Assembly (NCBI GenBank): GCA_033283335.1
Contig: JAWMQP010000001.1
Location: 372,001-436,000, forward strand
Direction: 5' to 3'
Origin: Pseudomaricurvus sp033283335
GTDB taxonomy: Bacteria > Pseudomonadota > Gammaproteobacteria > Pseudomonadales > Cellvibrionaceae
DNA: 64,000 bases
In this document: one piece after another, positions 29,986-38,578 of the stretch
Layout: the number at the start of each line of letters is the position of its first letter
Position numbering within the stretch: position 1 is the stretch's first letter
Program-made: the position numbers and the translations under genes
Notes under the pieces: model-generated
Told to the model about the DNA's origin: nothing
Databases searched by the model: none
The model's input: only the letters and a program-made list of their open reading frames with translations

Positions 29986-30026
29986 AAATTGCCATTTTTA
30001 GAGGCCAAATGGTAGAAATTGCCATT
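29986..30026. repeat. Two direct repeats AAATTGCCATT, candidate operator
   Basis: Identical 11-mers at 29986-29996 and 30016-30026, exactly 30 bp apart start to start, about three helical turns. The second touches the -35 hexamer of the proposed ETF-QO promoter, a position suited to a bound regulator. Confidence 0.4.
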
Positions 30027-30054
30027 GGTATCAGGAAGTTAGCTTCTATATAAT
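30025..30054 (+). promoter_or_regulatory. Probable sigma70 promoter for ETF-QO
   Basis: TTGGTA at 30025-30030 and a consensus TATAAT at 30049-30054, spaced 18 bp, about 70 nt before the ETF-QO start codon. Confidence 0.6.
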
Positions 30055-30124
30055 CCGCCGCAGGAAAATACCATCCGTGATGGGCCTAAGATTAGCCGAG
30101 GCCTGAAGATTTGTAAAAAGATTC

Positions 30125-31789
30125 ATGAACAGCCAGGAGAAGAAGACTGTGGAACGTGAATATATGGAATACGATGTCGTCATCGTCGGTGCGGGCCCTT
30201 CCGGCTTGGCTGCTGCCTGCCGTATTCGCCAGCTGAACGAAGAAATCAGTGTCTGTGTGGTTGAGAAAGGCTCTGAGGTTGGCGCACATATCCTATCAGG
30301 TGCTGTCTTTGAGCCTCGCGCCCTGAATGAACTCTTCCCGGACTGGAAAGAGAAAGGTGCACCACTGAACACCGAAGTGGCTGGTGATGACATCTATGTC
30401 CTGAAAAATGCAGAAAAAGCCCAAAAAGTGCCGAACTTCTTTGTGCCCAAGACCATGCACAACGAAGGTAACTACATCATCAGCCTGGGCAACCTGTGCC
30501 GCTGGCTGGCCGAGCAGGCCGAAGCTCTGGGGGTAGAGATTTACCCCTGCTTTGCTGCCGCTGAAGTTCTGTACCACGAAGATGGTAGCGTCAAAGGTAT
30601 TGCCACTGGAGACATGGGTGTTGGTCACGACGGTGAGCAGAAAGACTCCTACATGCCGGGTATGGAGCTGCACGGCAAGTACACTCTGTTTGCCGAAGGT
30701 TGCCGCGGCCACCTGGGCAAGCAGCTGATAGAGAAGTTCAAGCTTGATGACGGCAAAGAACCTCAACATTACGGCATCGGCATTAAAGAAATCTGGAAGA
30801 TCCCTGCTGAACAGCATCAGCAAGGTCTCGTGGTCCATACTGCGGGCTGGCCCCTGGAAGAAAACGGCGCTGCCGGTGGTAGCTTCCTGTACCATATCGA
30901 AGACAACCAGGTGGTTTGTGGCCTGATCACTGACCTGTCCTACAGCAACCCGTACCTGAGCCCCTTCGACGAATTTCAGCGTTACAAGCATCACCCGGTG
31001 ATCAAACAGTATCTTGAGGGCGGTGAGCGCCTGGTGTACGGCGCCCGTGCGATCACCAAAGGTGGTATTCAGTCGCAACCGAAAATGCACTTCCCTGGCG
31101 GCCTGTTAATTGGTGACGATGCCGGCACCCTCAACTTCGCCAAAATCAAAGGCAGCCATACCGCCATGAAATCCGGCATGGTCGCGGCTGAGTGCGTGGT
31201 TGAAGCCATCAAGGCTGAGCGCGCCAGCGACGATCTGACTGAGTTTGGTGACGCCTACAAAAAATCCTGGGCTTATGAAGAGCTTTGGGCGCAGCGTAAC
31301 TTTGGTCCTGCACAGCACAAATGGGGCAACATCATTGGTTCCGCCTACGCCTTTATCGATATCAATATCTTTAATGGCAAGCTGCCCTGGACCCTGTCTG
31401 ACTCTGTAGCGGATTACGCGCAACTGAAGCCCGCTTCCGAGTTCACGCCCATTGACTATCCCAAGCCTGACGGCAAGCTGAGCTTTGACAAATTGTCTTC
31501 CGTGTTTTTGTCCAACACCAACCACGAAGAAGATCAGCCTTGTCATTTGACCCTGAAAGACAAGGATGTGCCGATCAATTTCAACCTGCCTACCTATGCC
31601 GAACCGGCGCAGCGCTACTGCCCTGCCGGCGTGTACGAAGTGGTTGAAGAGGACAATGGCGATAAGCGCTTCCAGATCAACGCACAGAACTGCGTGCATT
31701 GTAAAACCTGTGATATCAAGGACCCGACTCAAAACATCACCTGGGTGGTTCCTGAAGGAGCTGGTGGCCCCAACTACCCCAACATGTAA
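30125..31789 (+). CDS. Electron transfer flavoprotein-ubiquinone oxidoreductase
   Basis: Inner-membrane-associated flavoprotein that passes electrons from reduced ETF to ubiquinone, the exit route for fatty-acid beta-oxidation electrons. The 554-residue protein has the FAD dinucleotide fold VVIVGAGPSGLAAA near residue 18, the central GGIQSQPKMHFPGGLLIGDDAG segment, and a C-terminal [4Fe-4S] ferredoxin-type domain whose cysteines lie in RYCPAGVYE and NCVHCKTCDIKDP. Full length. Divergent from etfBA and followed by a strong terminator. Confidence 0.96.
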   Translation: MNSQEKKTVEREYMEYDVVIVGAGPSGLAAACRIRQLNEEISVCVVEKGSEVGAHILSGAVFEPRALNELFPDWKEKGAPLNTEVAGDDIYVLKNAEKAQKVPNFFVPKTMHNEGNYIISLGNLCRWLAEQAEALGVEIYPCFAAAEVLYHEDGSVKGIATGDMGVGHDGEQKDSYMPGMELHGKYTLFAEGCRGHLGKQLIEKFKLDDGKEPQHYGIGIKEIWKIPAEQHQQGLVVHTAGWPLEENGAAGGSFLYHIEDNQVVCGLITDLSYSNPYLSPFDEFQRYKHHPVIKQYLEGGERLVYGARAITKGGIQSQPKMHFPGGLLIGDDAGTLNFAKIKGSHTAMKSGMVAAECVVEAIKAERASDDLTEFGDAYKKSWAYEELWAQRNFGPAQHKWGNIIGSAYAFIDINIFNGKLPWTLSDSVADYAQLKPASEFTPIDYPKPDGKLSFDKLSSVFLSNTNHEEDQPCHLTLKDKDVPINFNLPTYAEPAQRYCPAGVYEVVEEDNGDKRFQINAQNCVHCKTCDIKDPTQNITWVVPEGAGGPNYPNM

Positions 31790-31836
31790 ACTTTCTCAGT
31801 ATGTACATGTGAATGTACCGGCAATCACTGGTAAAT

Positions 31837-31866
31837 AAAAAAAGGAGGCCAAGGCCTCCTTTTTTT
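31837..31866 (+). terminator. Intrinsic terminator after ETF-QO
   Basis: A 14-bp inverted repeat (7 A/T plus 7 G/C-rich pairs) with a 2-nt loop and a T-run. It lies between the convergent ETF-QO and DUF1285 genes and can serve both. Confidence 0.92.
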
Positions 31867-31880
31867 GTCTTTGCTTTTTG

Positions 31881-32453
31881 TTATTCCATCAAGCCTACGG
31901 AGAAGTGACAGCCCGCACTGTCAAACTGCCAGCTTTCCGCGCCCTGCTCGTCTGTGACCGAGTAGCAGAGGTCGACCAGTTGATAGAATGCCGGCCTGCT
32001 CAGTAGACCCGGCAGCTGGTTGCGCACCATCACCATCGGCAGCGGAGACGATTCCCACCCGGACTCCATCCAGAAGGGATTGTCAGCACTAATCAACACT
32101 TCATTGCCGACGTTGGTTTTTAGAACAATACCTTGGGTTTGATGATCCTGCTCAAGCCGAAGTGAAACGAATAGAAAGGGTGCCACATCCACAGTGATGC
32201 GCCACTTCTCAACGGGCGTCAGCAGGAAATACTCATCGCCTTCACGCTTCAGGATGCTGGCAAACATTTTCACCATCCCAGCCCGGGTAATTTCACCGCC
32301 CTGGTAAAACCAGCGCCCTTCTCGATCAATGCGCATATCCAGGTCGCCATTGAGCTCTGGGTTCCATTTATCAACGGGAGGCAGCGTATCTTGATAGTCT
32401 TTCTGCATCGCTTGCAGGCTTGAAAACAGAGGGGTAGCCGGAAGATCGCTCAT
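31881..32453 (-). CDS. DUF1285 domain-containing protein
   Basis: 190-residue cytoplasmic protein of the DUF1285 family, with the typical early motif MRIDREGRWFYQGGEITR and a beta-rich body (FLLTPVEKWRITVDVAPFLF). Function is unknown. Its ATG begins one base after the TetR stop, so it is co-transcribed with, and perhaps functionally tied to, that regulator, an arrangement also found near the Pseudomonas etf genes as I recall. Confidence 0.82.
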   Translation of the reverse strand: MSDLPATPLFSSLQAMQKDYQDTLPPVDKWNPELNGDLDMRIDREGRWFYQGGEITRAGMVKMFASILKREGDEYFLLTPVEKWRITVDVAPFLFVSLRLEQDHQTQGIVLKTNVGNEVLISADNPFWMESGWESSPLPMVMVRNQLPGLLSRPAFYQLVDLCYSVTDEQGAESWQFDSAGCHFSVGLME

Positions 32454-32454
32454 C

Positions 32455-33093
32455 TTAAGCCTCCTGATCTGATGGTTTCACTCCCATGTGCACACCGAGA
32501 TCCAGAATAAATTTATTAAAGTCAGGCTGATCTGCTACCAGGCTTTGGAAAGAGTGATTATGGTACAGCTCTACGGTTCCGTGGGTTAAAGCCCAGTAAG
32601 CCAGATAGTAGTAATGTGGTGGCACATTCTTGATCAGACGCCCTTCCTCAATGCGCTTGGCGATGGATTGGTTGAGCTTTTCCAGGGTTTCCTGCCGCAG
32701 TTTCTCCAGCTCGGCCAGCTTTTCAACCTCTTCGCCATTGCTCACCATTTTCTCTTCCAGCCTTTGGAATAAACGTGCGCGAATGGGGTCGGACATGCGC
32801 TTGCTGAAGTAAACCCGGGCCGGTGCACTGTAATCCCCATTGTCGGCATCTATGATGGCCTGATCCATATCGTCTTTAAGCTGTCGCTCATAATCAAACA
32901 GCAGCCGCACGTAGATTTCAGTCTTGGAAGTAAAGTGCTTATAGATGGTGCCCTTGCCGATATCGACCTTGGCCGCAATCTGCTCAACGGTAACCCGATC
33001 AGCACCATGCTCAATCAGCAGTTCCAGCGCGGTATCCAGGATGGCTTGCTCTCGTTGCCGGAATTGCTGAACCTTTTGTTTCGCCTTATCCAT
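32455..33093 (-). CDS. TetR/AcrR family transcriptional regulator
   Basis: DNA-binding repressor-type protein of about 212 residues. The N-terminal helix-turn-helix is clear: REQAILDTALELLIEHG, then VTVEQIAAKVDIGKGTIYKHF. The C-terminal ligand domain is helical, with charged helices that match no known ligand class by eye. I start it at ATG 33093 behind AAGGTG; a longer frame to 33183 adds 30 unconserved residues. It forms an operon with the DUF1285 gene. Control of the ETF or lipid genes is an inference from position only. Confidence 0.88.
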   Translation of the reverse strand: MDKAKQKVQQFRQREQAILDTALELLIEHGADRVTVEQIAAKVDIGKGTIYKHFTSKTEIYVRLLFDYERQLKDDMDQAIIDADNGDYSAPARVYFSKRMSDPIRARLFQRLEEKMVSNGEEVEKLAELEKLRQETLEKLNQSIAKRIEEGRLIKNVPPHYYYLAYWALTHGTVELYHNHSFQSLVADQPDFNKFILDLGVHMGVKPSDQEA

Positions 33094-33409
33094 TACATCA
33101 CCTTTACTCAGTTCAGAAAGTCGTTTTTCAAAGGTTTTACTGCTAGAGCGGATCTGCGCACTGTACAGCCTTGAGGAGGTCACAGGGTAATCGATTTTCC
33201 AAGCATCGAATAGTGAATATTTTCCAATTTTCGGTCACGATCAGAGGTGGTTGCGCACAGTCAGTCACGGCAGTGATCCTGTGGAGCACCTCATGCACGC
33301 GCCAGCCAGCGATTATAGTGTAATTTGAGGGTGCAACCTGTGTGTGCATCCTTAGGCACAATTTTATACATTGGCTGGTAACGATAATATTTGAAATGAG
33401 GAATAAAGG
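33094..33409. other. Divergent gap between the TetR gene and the ion channel gene
   Basis: 316 nt with promoters expected for both directions. No RNA gene or convincing TetR-type palindrome stands out. An in-frame upstream extension of the regulator covers part of it but looks non-coding. Confidence 0.35.
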
Positions 33410-34216
33410 ATGACGATTCTGCCCTATGTGGGATTGGCGGGATTGCACCCGGCAGAAAATGAACGGGCCACACTGGTGTCGCGCATACTTGAGTGGCCGA
33501 TGCTGGCTGCGGGATTCTGGATGCTGGGTTTATGGTTTTACAACACTGGTGGCAATATCCCGGAAAAAGCGGGTCATCTGGATGTGGCCCTCTGGCTTAT
33601 GTTCGTGATGGAGACCTCGCTGTTACTGCTGCTGGTGGATGACAAGCGTCGCTATCTGCGGCGCAACTGGATGAATCTGGTCATCATCATCACCGGCCTC
33701 CCCCTGCTGGTGGGAATCGATACCTATACAGGAGCCTTGCGGTTACTGCGCCTGCTCATTTTGGTGAGCCTGTCGATTCACATGGGCAGTTTGTTGATGA
33801 ACCTGTTATCCCGCAACGAATTGGGCCCCACGGTGATCGGTTCACTGGTGGTGGTTGTTATGGCCGGCTTTATGATCGCAGGTCTTGACCCGGGGATTGA
33901 GACGCCCGCGGATGGCATCTGGTGGGCCTGGGTGACCGTTACTACCGTAGGCTATGGCGATCTGGTTCCCAGCAGCAATTTAGGGCGATTTTTTGCCGGC
34001 ATCCTGATGCTGGTGGGCGTTGCCCTGATATCGTTACTTACTGCCAGTATTGCCGCTTTCGCCATTGAGCAATCCGAGGCTTCAGAGCGTCGGCAGGAGC
34101 GACTGAAAACCCGGGAGCTTGAACGCCAACTGCACAAGATCGAGCGCAAACTGGACCTTTTGCTGCAACATGGCGTCGAAAATTCTAGCCGGAAACAGGA
34201 TTCGCAAGAGGATTGA
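33410..34216 (+). CDS. Potassium-channel-like ion transporter
   Basis: Predicted tetrameric cation channel of 268 residues. It has about four to five membrane segments before the pore, a short S4-like stretch (RLLRLLILV, about 111-119), and a canonical potassium selectivity filter TVGYGD at 179-184. After the last membrane helix (about 195-220) is a charged cytoplasmic coiled coil (about 225-255) likely to hold the tetramer together. The voltage-sensor charges are few, so gating by voltage is uncertain. It lies upstream of the small-RNA candidate, as in the Pseudomonas PA2958 region (from memory). Confidence 0.88.
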   Translation: MTILPYVGLAGLHPAENERATLVSRILEWPMLAAGFWMLGLWFYNTGGNIPEKAGHLDVALWLMFVMETSLLLLLVDDKRRYLRRNWMNLVIIITGLPLLVGIDTYTGALRLLRLLILVSLSIHMGSLLMNLLSRNELGPTVIGSLVVVVMAGFMIAGLDPGIETPADGIWWAWVTVTTVGYGDLVPSSNLGRFFAGILMLVGVALISLLTASIAAFAIEQSEASERRQERLKTRELERQLHKIERKLDLLLQHGVENSSRKQDSQED

Positions 34217-34326
34217 GGTCGATTTATTGCCATATGTTATAGCATTTAAGAACCATAGCATTATTAAGATATTACGAATCTGTTTAAGAATAGGTTCTGC
34301 TTAGCTGGAAGTTTCTCCAGCCTGGT

Positions 34327-34336
34327 CGATACTTAA
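34327..34336 (+). promoter_or_regulatory. Sigma-S-like -10 element of the small RNA candidate
   Basis: The sequence CGATACTTAA at 34327-34336 resembles the extended sigma-S -10 (CTATACTTAA type). No good -35 hexamer stands upstream, also typical of sigma-S promoters. Confidence 0.45.
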
Positions 34337-34339
34337 ATT

Positions 34340-34498
34340 AACTGGTGACACACATCCCCCAAGTGTTCGTAAACACCGGTTGAGCCGGAAGATGAACTGA
34401 AGGCTCTGTTAAAGGTATGCCTTTTAGGACACCTTTAAAATGTTTCACTCCTAATGGTCTTACCCCGATGTCCTCCCCCAGGTATCGGGGTTTTTTTT
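34340..34498 (+). ncRNA. rgsA: Candidate RgsA-like regulatory small RNA
   Basis: About 155 nt of non-coding sequence with several small stem-loops: GTGTT-CGTA-AACAC (34362-34375), a CCGG/CCGG loop next to it, and AAAGG-TATG-CCTTT. It ends in a strong terminator with eight T residues. A sigma-S-like -10 lies just upstream. The position right after the channel gene, next to the TetR-DUF1285-ETF block, is where Pseudomonas encodes RgsA, an RpoS- and Gac-dependent Hfq-binding RNA (from memory, between PA2958 and PA2959). I see the hairpins and terminator directly; the RgsA identity is inferred from synteny and promoter type. Confidence 0.55.
34463..34498 (+). terminator. Terminator with eight-T run (end of small RNA candidate)
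   Basis: CCCCGAT/ATCGGGG arms with a 14-nt loop followed by eight T residues on the plus strand, 247 nt after the channel stop. It touches the last codon of the minus-strand lipoprotein gene. Confidence 0.8.
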
Positions 34499-34844
34499 AG
34501 GGATGTTGATTCACCTTCAGGATGTGGCCAACTTCGTGATTGATGTGGCACTGCCAATCGTCCCGGTGCACCATAATCAGTCCTTTGTCTGGCCAGGCAC
34601 AAGCGACGACATCGTCACCCAGCCTGCAAGCGTCAATGATAAGGTCGCGATCTTCCACTACGATCAGTGTCAGTTGGTATTGGCCTGTGGCCGGCGGTGG
34701 GTATTGTTGCTGTGCGTATGAGCAGCTGACAGGAATAGGCGGGTATTCAATAGAGACACTGCTGCAGCTCGATATTCCAGCGCAGCAGACAGAAAATACA
34801 GCGAATGTAACCTGTTGCTGGTATCGAGATGGTACAGGCAACAT
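34497..34844 (-). CDS. Small putative lipoprotein with C-terminal HExxH motif
   Basis: I do not recognise the family. The 115-residue product has an N-terminal basic/hydrophobic signal and a possible lipobox ending at Cys27 (GISSC). It has several further cysteines, and HEVGH at about residues 103-107, eight residues from the C-terminus. HExxH is the zinc-binding signature of many metallopeptidases, and the context WQCHINHEVGHIL is plausible for one. The protein is very small, however, and a third ligand is not obvious. It lies 132 nt after trmH on the same strand. It may be a remnant or a minimal metalloprotein. Confidence 0.55.
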   Translation of the reverse strand: MLPVPSRYQQQVTFAVFSVCCAGISSCSSVSIEYPPIPVSCSYAQQQYPPPATGQYQLTLIVVEDRDLIIDACRLGDDVVACAWPDKGLIMVHRDDWQCHINHEVGHILKVNQHP

Positions 34845-34976
34845 TGGCGCTTTCCCCCTGTCAAGCTGAGACCAGACACACAGGTCTGGACAGCGTCCGT
34901 TTCGAACCTGAAAAACAACTGGCAGGTCGCCATAGGGGGAAGTATAGCAGCTGAGACAAATGTGCCAGTTTTTGGC

Positions 34977-35660
34977 TTATGCACCCTCTCTCACCTGTCG
35001 ATACCAGTCGGCTGGGTTTATGATCTCCCCTTCATCATCCAGGGCTGGGTAGTCCAGCCCCCTGGCATCGCAAAATTCCCGCACGAGCGGCTGGCACCAC
35101 TGGAACAACTTGGTCTGGTATTCCTCGTCGGGCAGCCGCCTGCTATCGTACAGGCCTGCCAGCTGCCGTTGCCGCTGCACCTCTGTCAGGATAATGGCAC
35201 AGGCCACAGACACATTGAATGACTCAACCATGCCCATCATGGGAATTACCACCTCTTGATCCACGTGGGTCAACGCCTCGTCACTCACCCCCTCCTTTTC
35301 CGTGCCCATTAATAAAGCCGTCGGACGGGTATAATCCACTTCGCGAAAATCAACTGCCTGGTCTGACAAATGCGCAGCCACAATTTGAAATCCACGGGCC
35401 TTGAGTGAGCCAATGGCGGAACTGACCTCGTTGTGCAAGACCGTGTCAACCCATTTATGACTGCCCAGAGCTGTACCGCGAAAGGCTCGGTATCCCTTTT
35501 GCGGTTCCACGCAGTGAAATTCTTGAATACCAACGGCATCACAGGTTCTTACGATGGCTGATAGATTTCGCCCCTTGTGCACTTCATCGGTGATGACCGT
35601 CAGGTCCGGTTGTCGTCGAGCCAATACGGCTTTAATGGTTTGAAATCTTTCGGGGGTCAT
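34977..35660 (-). CDS. trmH: tRNA (guanosine(18)-2'-O)-methyltransferase
   Basis: SPOUT-class enzyme that methylates the ribose of G18 in the tRNA D-loop. Starting at MTPERFQTIKAVLARRQPDL aligns with the E. coli start and gives 227 residues. SPOUT motifs are visible: KGRNLSAIVRTCDAVG (motif 1, Asn-Arg), TALLMGTEKEGVSDEA (motif 2) and VIPMMGMVESFNVSVACAI (motif 3 knot). Two in-frame starts lie just upstream (35672 ATG, 35675 TTG). Confidence 0.95.
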   Translation of the reverse strand: MTPERFQTIKAVLARRQPDLTVITDEVHKGRNLSAIVRTCDAVGIQEFHCVEPQKGYRAFRGTALGSHKWVDTVLHNEVSSAIGSLKARGFQIVAAHLSDQAVDFREVDYTRPTALLMGTEKEGVSDEALTHVDQEVVIPMMGMVESFNVSVACAIILTEVQRQRQLAGLYDSRRLPDEEYQTKLFQWCQPLVREFCDARGLDYPALDDEGEIINPADWYRQVREGA

Positions 35661-36062
35661 AGTGGAGCTCATCAATCGCTGTCAAAATCCGGTAACGAAA
35701 AGTAACGTTTTTCAAGTAGGAATTCATTAAAAATTCACACTCAGATTTATCCACTAAAACGGTGGATAAGTTTGTGAGTAAGTAACTAAAAAAACGCTGT
35801 TACCCTGTATCCAGCGGCCTCGACTCAATTTGATCACTTTTTAACCTCTCAATAAATGCCTTTAATATTCAATAAGTTAGTGAGTTTGTGGAGTTTTCTG
35901 CCGAAAACTTAGAGATCAAAATGTGTTAATTGGGTCAATCAGGGATTATGTGCATAAAACGTTAGTGCGCGTTAACCTCTGAAGTGGCGTAGTCATAAAA
36001 ACTTCATTAGACAAATATCACCTTGTCATAAAACTATGTAGAAAAAGGTGAAAGTCGATTCA
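35661..36062. other. Long AT-rich non-coding gap upstream of trmH
   Basis: About 400 nt between the trmH start and the glcB terminator with no open frame worth calling. It holds an inverted pair of DnaA-box-like octamers at 35747-35769 and a TTGTCATAAAACTATGTAG stretch (36023-36041) faintly like a PhoB box. The trmH promoter must be in it. Confidence 0.45.
35747..35769. repeat. Inverted pair of TTATCCAC (DnaA-box-like) octamers
   Basis: TTATCCAC at 35747-35754 and its reverse complement at 35762-35769, with flanking ACTCA/TGAGT arms that extend the symmetry. TTATCCAC is eight of nine bases of the DnaA-box consensus TTATNCACA. It could equally be a hairpin in the trmH leader. Confidence 0.35.
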
Positions 36063-36086
36063 CAAAAAAGCCCGGCTAAGCCGGGC
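36063..36086 (-). terminator. Intrinsic terminator after glcB
   Basis: A 7-bp GC-rich stem (GCCCGGC/GCCGGGC) with a 3-nt loop and six T residues on the minus strand, about 48 nt past the glcB stop. Confidence 0.9.
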
Positions 36087-36133
36087 GTATAAGGTGGAAA
36101 GAAGTGTACAGCGCTGTTTAGTTCGGTAACGTA

Positions 36134-38302
36134 TTACTGCGCTTTGTATTGAATGCGGTAGGCGTGCAGCAATGGCTCGGTGTAACCTGCAGGCTGCTCT
36201 TTACCTTTGAACACCAGATCGCAGGCAGCCTTGAATGCAATGCCGTCAAAACCTGGCGCCATGTTGTTGTAGAGAGGATCACCAGCGTTTTGCTCATCCA
36301 CAACCGCGGCCATGCGTTGAAACGCTTCCATTACCTGCTCTTCAGTACAGATGCCATGCTCCAGCCAGTTGGCCAAATGCTGGGAGGAGATACGCAGTGT
36401 TGCGCGATCTTCCATCAAGCCCACGTTGTTGATGTCAGGCACTTTAGAACAGCCAACGCCCTGGTCAATCCAGCGCACAACATAGCCAAGAATACCCTGG
36501 GCATTGTTGTCGAGCTCAAATTTAATTTGCTCATCGGTCAGGCTGGCACGATCTTCCAGCAGTGGAATGTGCAGAATATCATCCAGGCTCGCACGGGCAC
36601 GTGAAGCCAATTCCTGCTGGCGCTCAAACACATTGATCTGATGATAGTGAGTGCTGTGCAAGGTGGCGCCGTTGGGTGAAGGCACCCAAGCGGTATTGGC
36701 GCCGGATTTTGGATGACAGATTTTCTGCTCCAGCATGGCTGCCATTTCATCGGGCATGGCCCACATGCCTTTACCAATTTGGGATTTACCCGGCAGGCCG
36801 CACTCGATACCGATGTCGACGTTCCAGTCTTCGTAAGCGCCGATCCACGCCTGTTGCTTCATTACAGATTTGGCCACCATGGGGCCAGCGAACATGGAGG
36901 TATGAATTTCATCACCGGTCCGATCGAGGAAGCCGGTATTGATAAACACAACGCGTTCCTGGGCAGCGCGGATACACTCTTTCAGGTTGATGGTAGTGCG
37001 ACGCTCTTCGTCCATGATACCCATTTTCAGGGTGTTTTTCTCCAGACCCAGGGCTTGTTCAACCCGCTCAAACAGTTCAACCGCGAATGCCACCTCTTCC
37101 GGTCCGTGCATTTTTGGTTTGACGATGTTGACGCTGCCAGAGCGGCTGTTCTTACGGCTGGTGCTGCCATTCAAGTCGTGCATGGCGGCCAAGACAGTGA
37201 CCATGGCATCCATGATTCCTTCCGGTACTTCATTGCCGTCTTTGTCGAGGATGGCCGGATTGGTCATCAGGTGGCCCACGTTACGGACGAACAACAGGCT
37301 GCGGCCGTGCAGGCTCAGTTCACCACCAGTGGGAGCTTGATAAATGCGATCGGCATTCATGGCGCGAGTGACGGTCTGGCCACCCTTTTCAAACGATTCG
37401 GACAGATCGCCTTTCATCAACCCCAGCCAGTTGCTGTAGACCTCAACTTTGTCTTCAGCATCAACGGCAGCGACAGAGTCTTCGCAATCCATGATGGTGG
37501 TGACCGCGGCTTCTACCAGTAGATCCTGCACGCCGGCCGCGTCGGTGGCACCAATGCTGCCATTGCGGTCGATCTGGATTTCGATGTGCAGGCCGTTGTT
37601 TTTCAGCAACACGGCGCTGGGTGCTTCCGCCGAGCCGTTGAAACCCACAAATTTTTCCGGCTGGGCCAAGCTGGTCTCAGTGCCATTCACCAGGGCGATA
37701 ACCAGTTGACCATCTCTGACGCTGTACTGTGTGGAGTCGGCGTGTGAACCCTGTACCAGAGGTGCAGCTATGTCCAGGTGGTTGCGGGCGAAGGCGATAA
37801 CCTTGGCGCCACGCACAGGGTTGTAGCCCTTGCCTTTCTCGGCGCCATCTTCTTCAGAGATGGCATCGGTGCCATAAAGCGCGTCATAGAGACTGCCCCA
37901 GCGGGCGTTGGCAGCGTTTAAGGCAAAACGGGCATTTTTGACAGGGACGACCAACTGCGGACCGGCTTGCTCGGCGATTTCCGGGTCAACATTCTGGGTG
38001 GTGATTTTAAAGTCAGCACCTTCGGGCAGCAGATAGCCAATGTCTTGCAGGAACGCTTTGTACTCAGCTGCGTTGTGCGCCTGGCCTGCACGCTCTTTAT
38101 GCCAGCTGTCAATTTGGGTTTGCAGATCATCGCGTTTAGCCAGCAACGCTTTATTCTTAGGCGCTAGATCGTTGAGGATATTTTCAAATTCGGTCCAGAA
38201 GTGATCGACATCGACGCCGGTGCCAGGTGCGATTTTTTGTTCGACCAGATTGTAGAGTTCTTCTGCGATCTGAAGACCGCCTTTCTGGATACGTGTTGTC
38301 AT
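36134..38302 (-). CDS. glcB: Malate synthase G
   Basis: Condenses glyoxylate with acetyl-CoA to malate, second step of the glyoxylate shunt. ATG 38302 (MTTRIQKGGLQIAEELYNLV) gives 722 residues, the isoform G length. A longer open frame upstream is not family-like. Recognisable parts are the metal/substrate region TIMDCEDSVAAVDAEDKV, KMHGPEEVAFAVELFERVE, MGIMDEERRTTINLKECI and FINTGFLDRTGDEIHTSM. It has its own terminator and is separated from aceA by a LysR gene. Confidence 0.97.
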   Translation of the reverse strand: MTTRIQKGGLQIAEELYNLVEQKIAPGTGVDVDHFWTEFENILNDLAPKNKALLAKRDDLQTQIDSWHKERAGQAHNAAEYKAFLQDIGYLLPEGADFKITTQNVDPEIAEQAGPQLVVPVKNARFALNAANARWGSLYDALYGTDAISEEDGAEKGKGYNPVRGAKVIAFARNHLDIAAPLVQGSHADSTQYSVRDGQLVIALVNGTETSLAQPEKFVGFNGSAEAPSAVLLKNNGLHIEIQIDRNGSIGATDAAGVQDLLVEAAVTTIMDCEDSVAAVDAEDKVEVYSNWLGLMKGDLSESFEKGGQTVTRAMNADRIYQAPTGGELSLHGRSLLFVRNVGHLMTNPAILDKDGNEVPEGIMDAMVTVLAAMHDLNGSTSRKNSRSGSVNIVKPKMHGPEEVAFAVELFERVEQALGLEKNTLKMGIMDEERRTTINLKECIRAAQERVVFINTGFLDRTGDEIHTSMFAGPMVAKSVMKQQAWIGAYEDWNVDIGIECGLPGKSQIGKGMWAMPDEMAAMLEQKICHPKSGANTAWVPSPNGATLHSTHYHQINVFERQQELASRARASLDDILHIPLLEDRASLTDEQIKFELDNNAQGILGYVVRWIDQGVGCSKVPDINNVGLMEDRATLRISSQHLANWLEHGICTEEQVMEAFQRMAAVVDEQNAGDPLYNNMAPGFDGIAFKAACDLVFKGKEQPAGYTEPLLHAYRIQYKAQ

Positions 38303-38578
38303 TTCAATCCGCCTTTTGATCCGGGAGTGACAAGAACATCGCAACGGCCTCTGGTTTGTAGCTTGATCGCGTGTAGCCGATCTAGCGGTGACCGAACCGT
38401 TGGATAGTGTGCTGTTGGCCAGGGGAATAAGTGTTTGCCCTGATTCATAGTGGGTTTTGAGCTGATTTAGGCCGCAAAACGTTTCGGAAAGTTTAGCGTA
38501 GCGAGGCATAATTTAGCGAATTTATCGTTTTTATTTTCACTATTCATGAAATGTATTTTTATTGTATGGGCGGCCATT

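Larger units (their letters stand above)
29691..30124. other. Divergent intergenic region between etfB and ETF-QO
   Basis: 434 nt separating the etfBA operon from the ETF-QO gene. It contains a probable ETF-QO promoter (30025-30054) and two copies of an 11-bp direct repeat (29986-29996 and 30016-30026). I see no open frame or RNA gene and no clear etfB promoter. Confidence 0.45.

Noticed and set aside
36022..36041. PhoB-box-like sequence CTTGTCATAAAACTATGTAG
   Set aside because: Only one half matches well, and no phosphate-related gene is downstream at a suitable distance.
38303..38509. N-terminal extension of glcB
   Set aside because: Malate synthase G starts at MTTRIQKGG; the upstream frame has no family resemblance.
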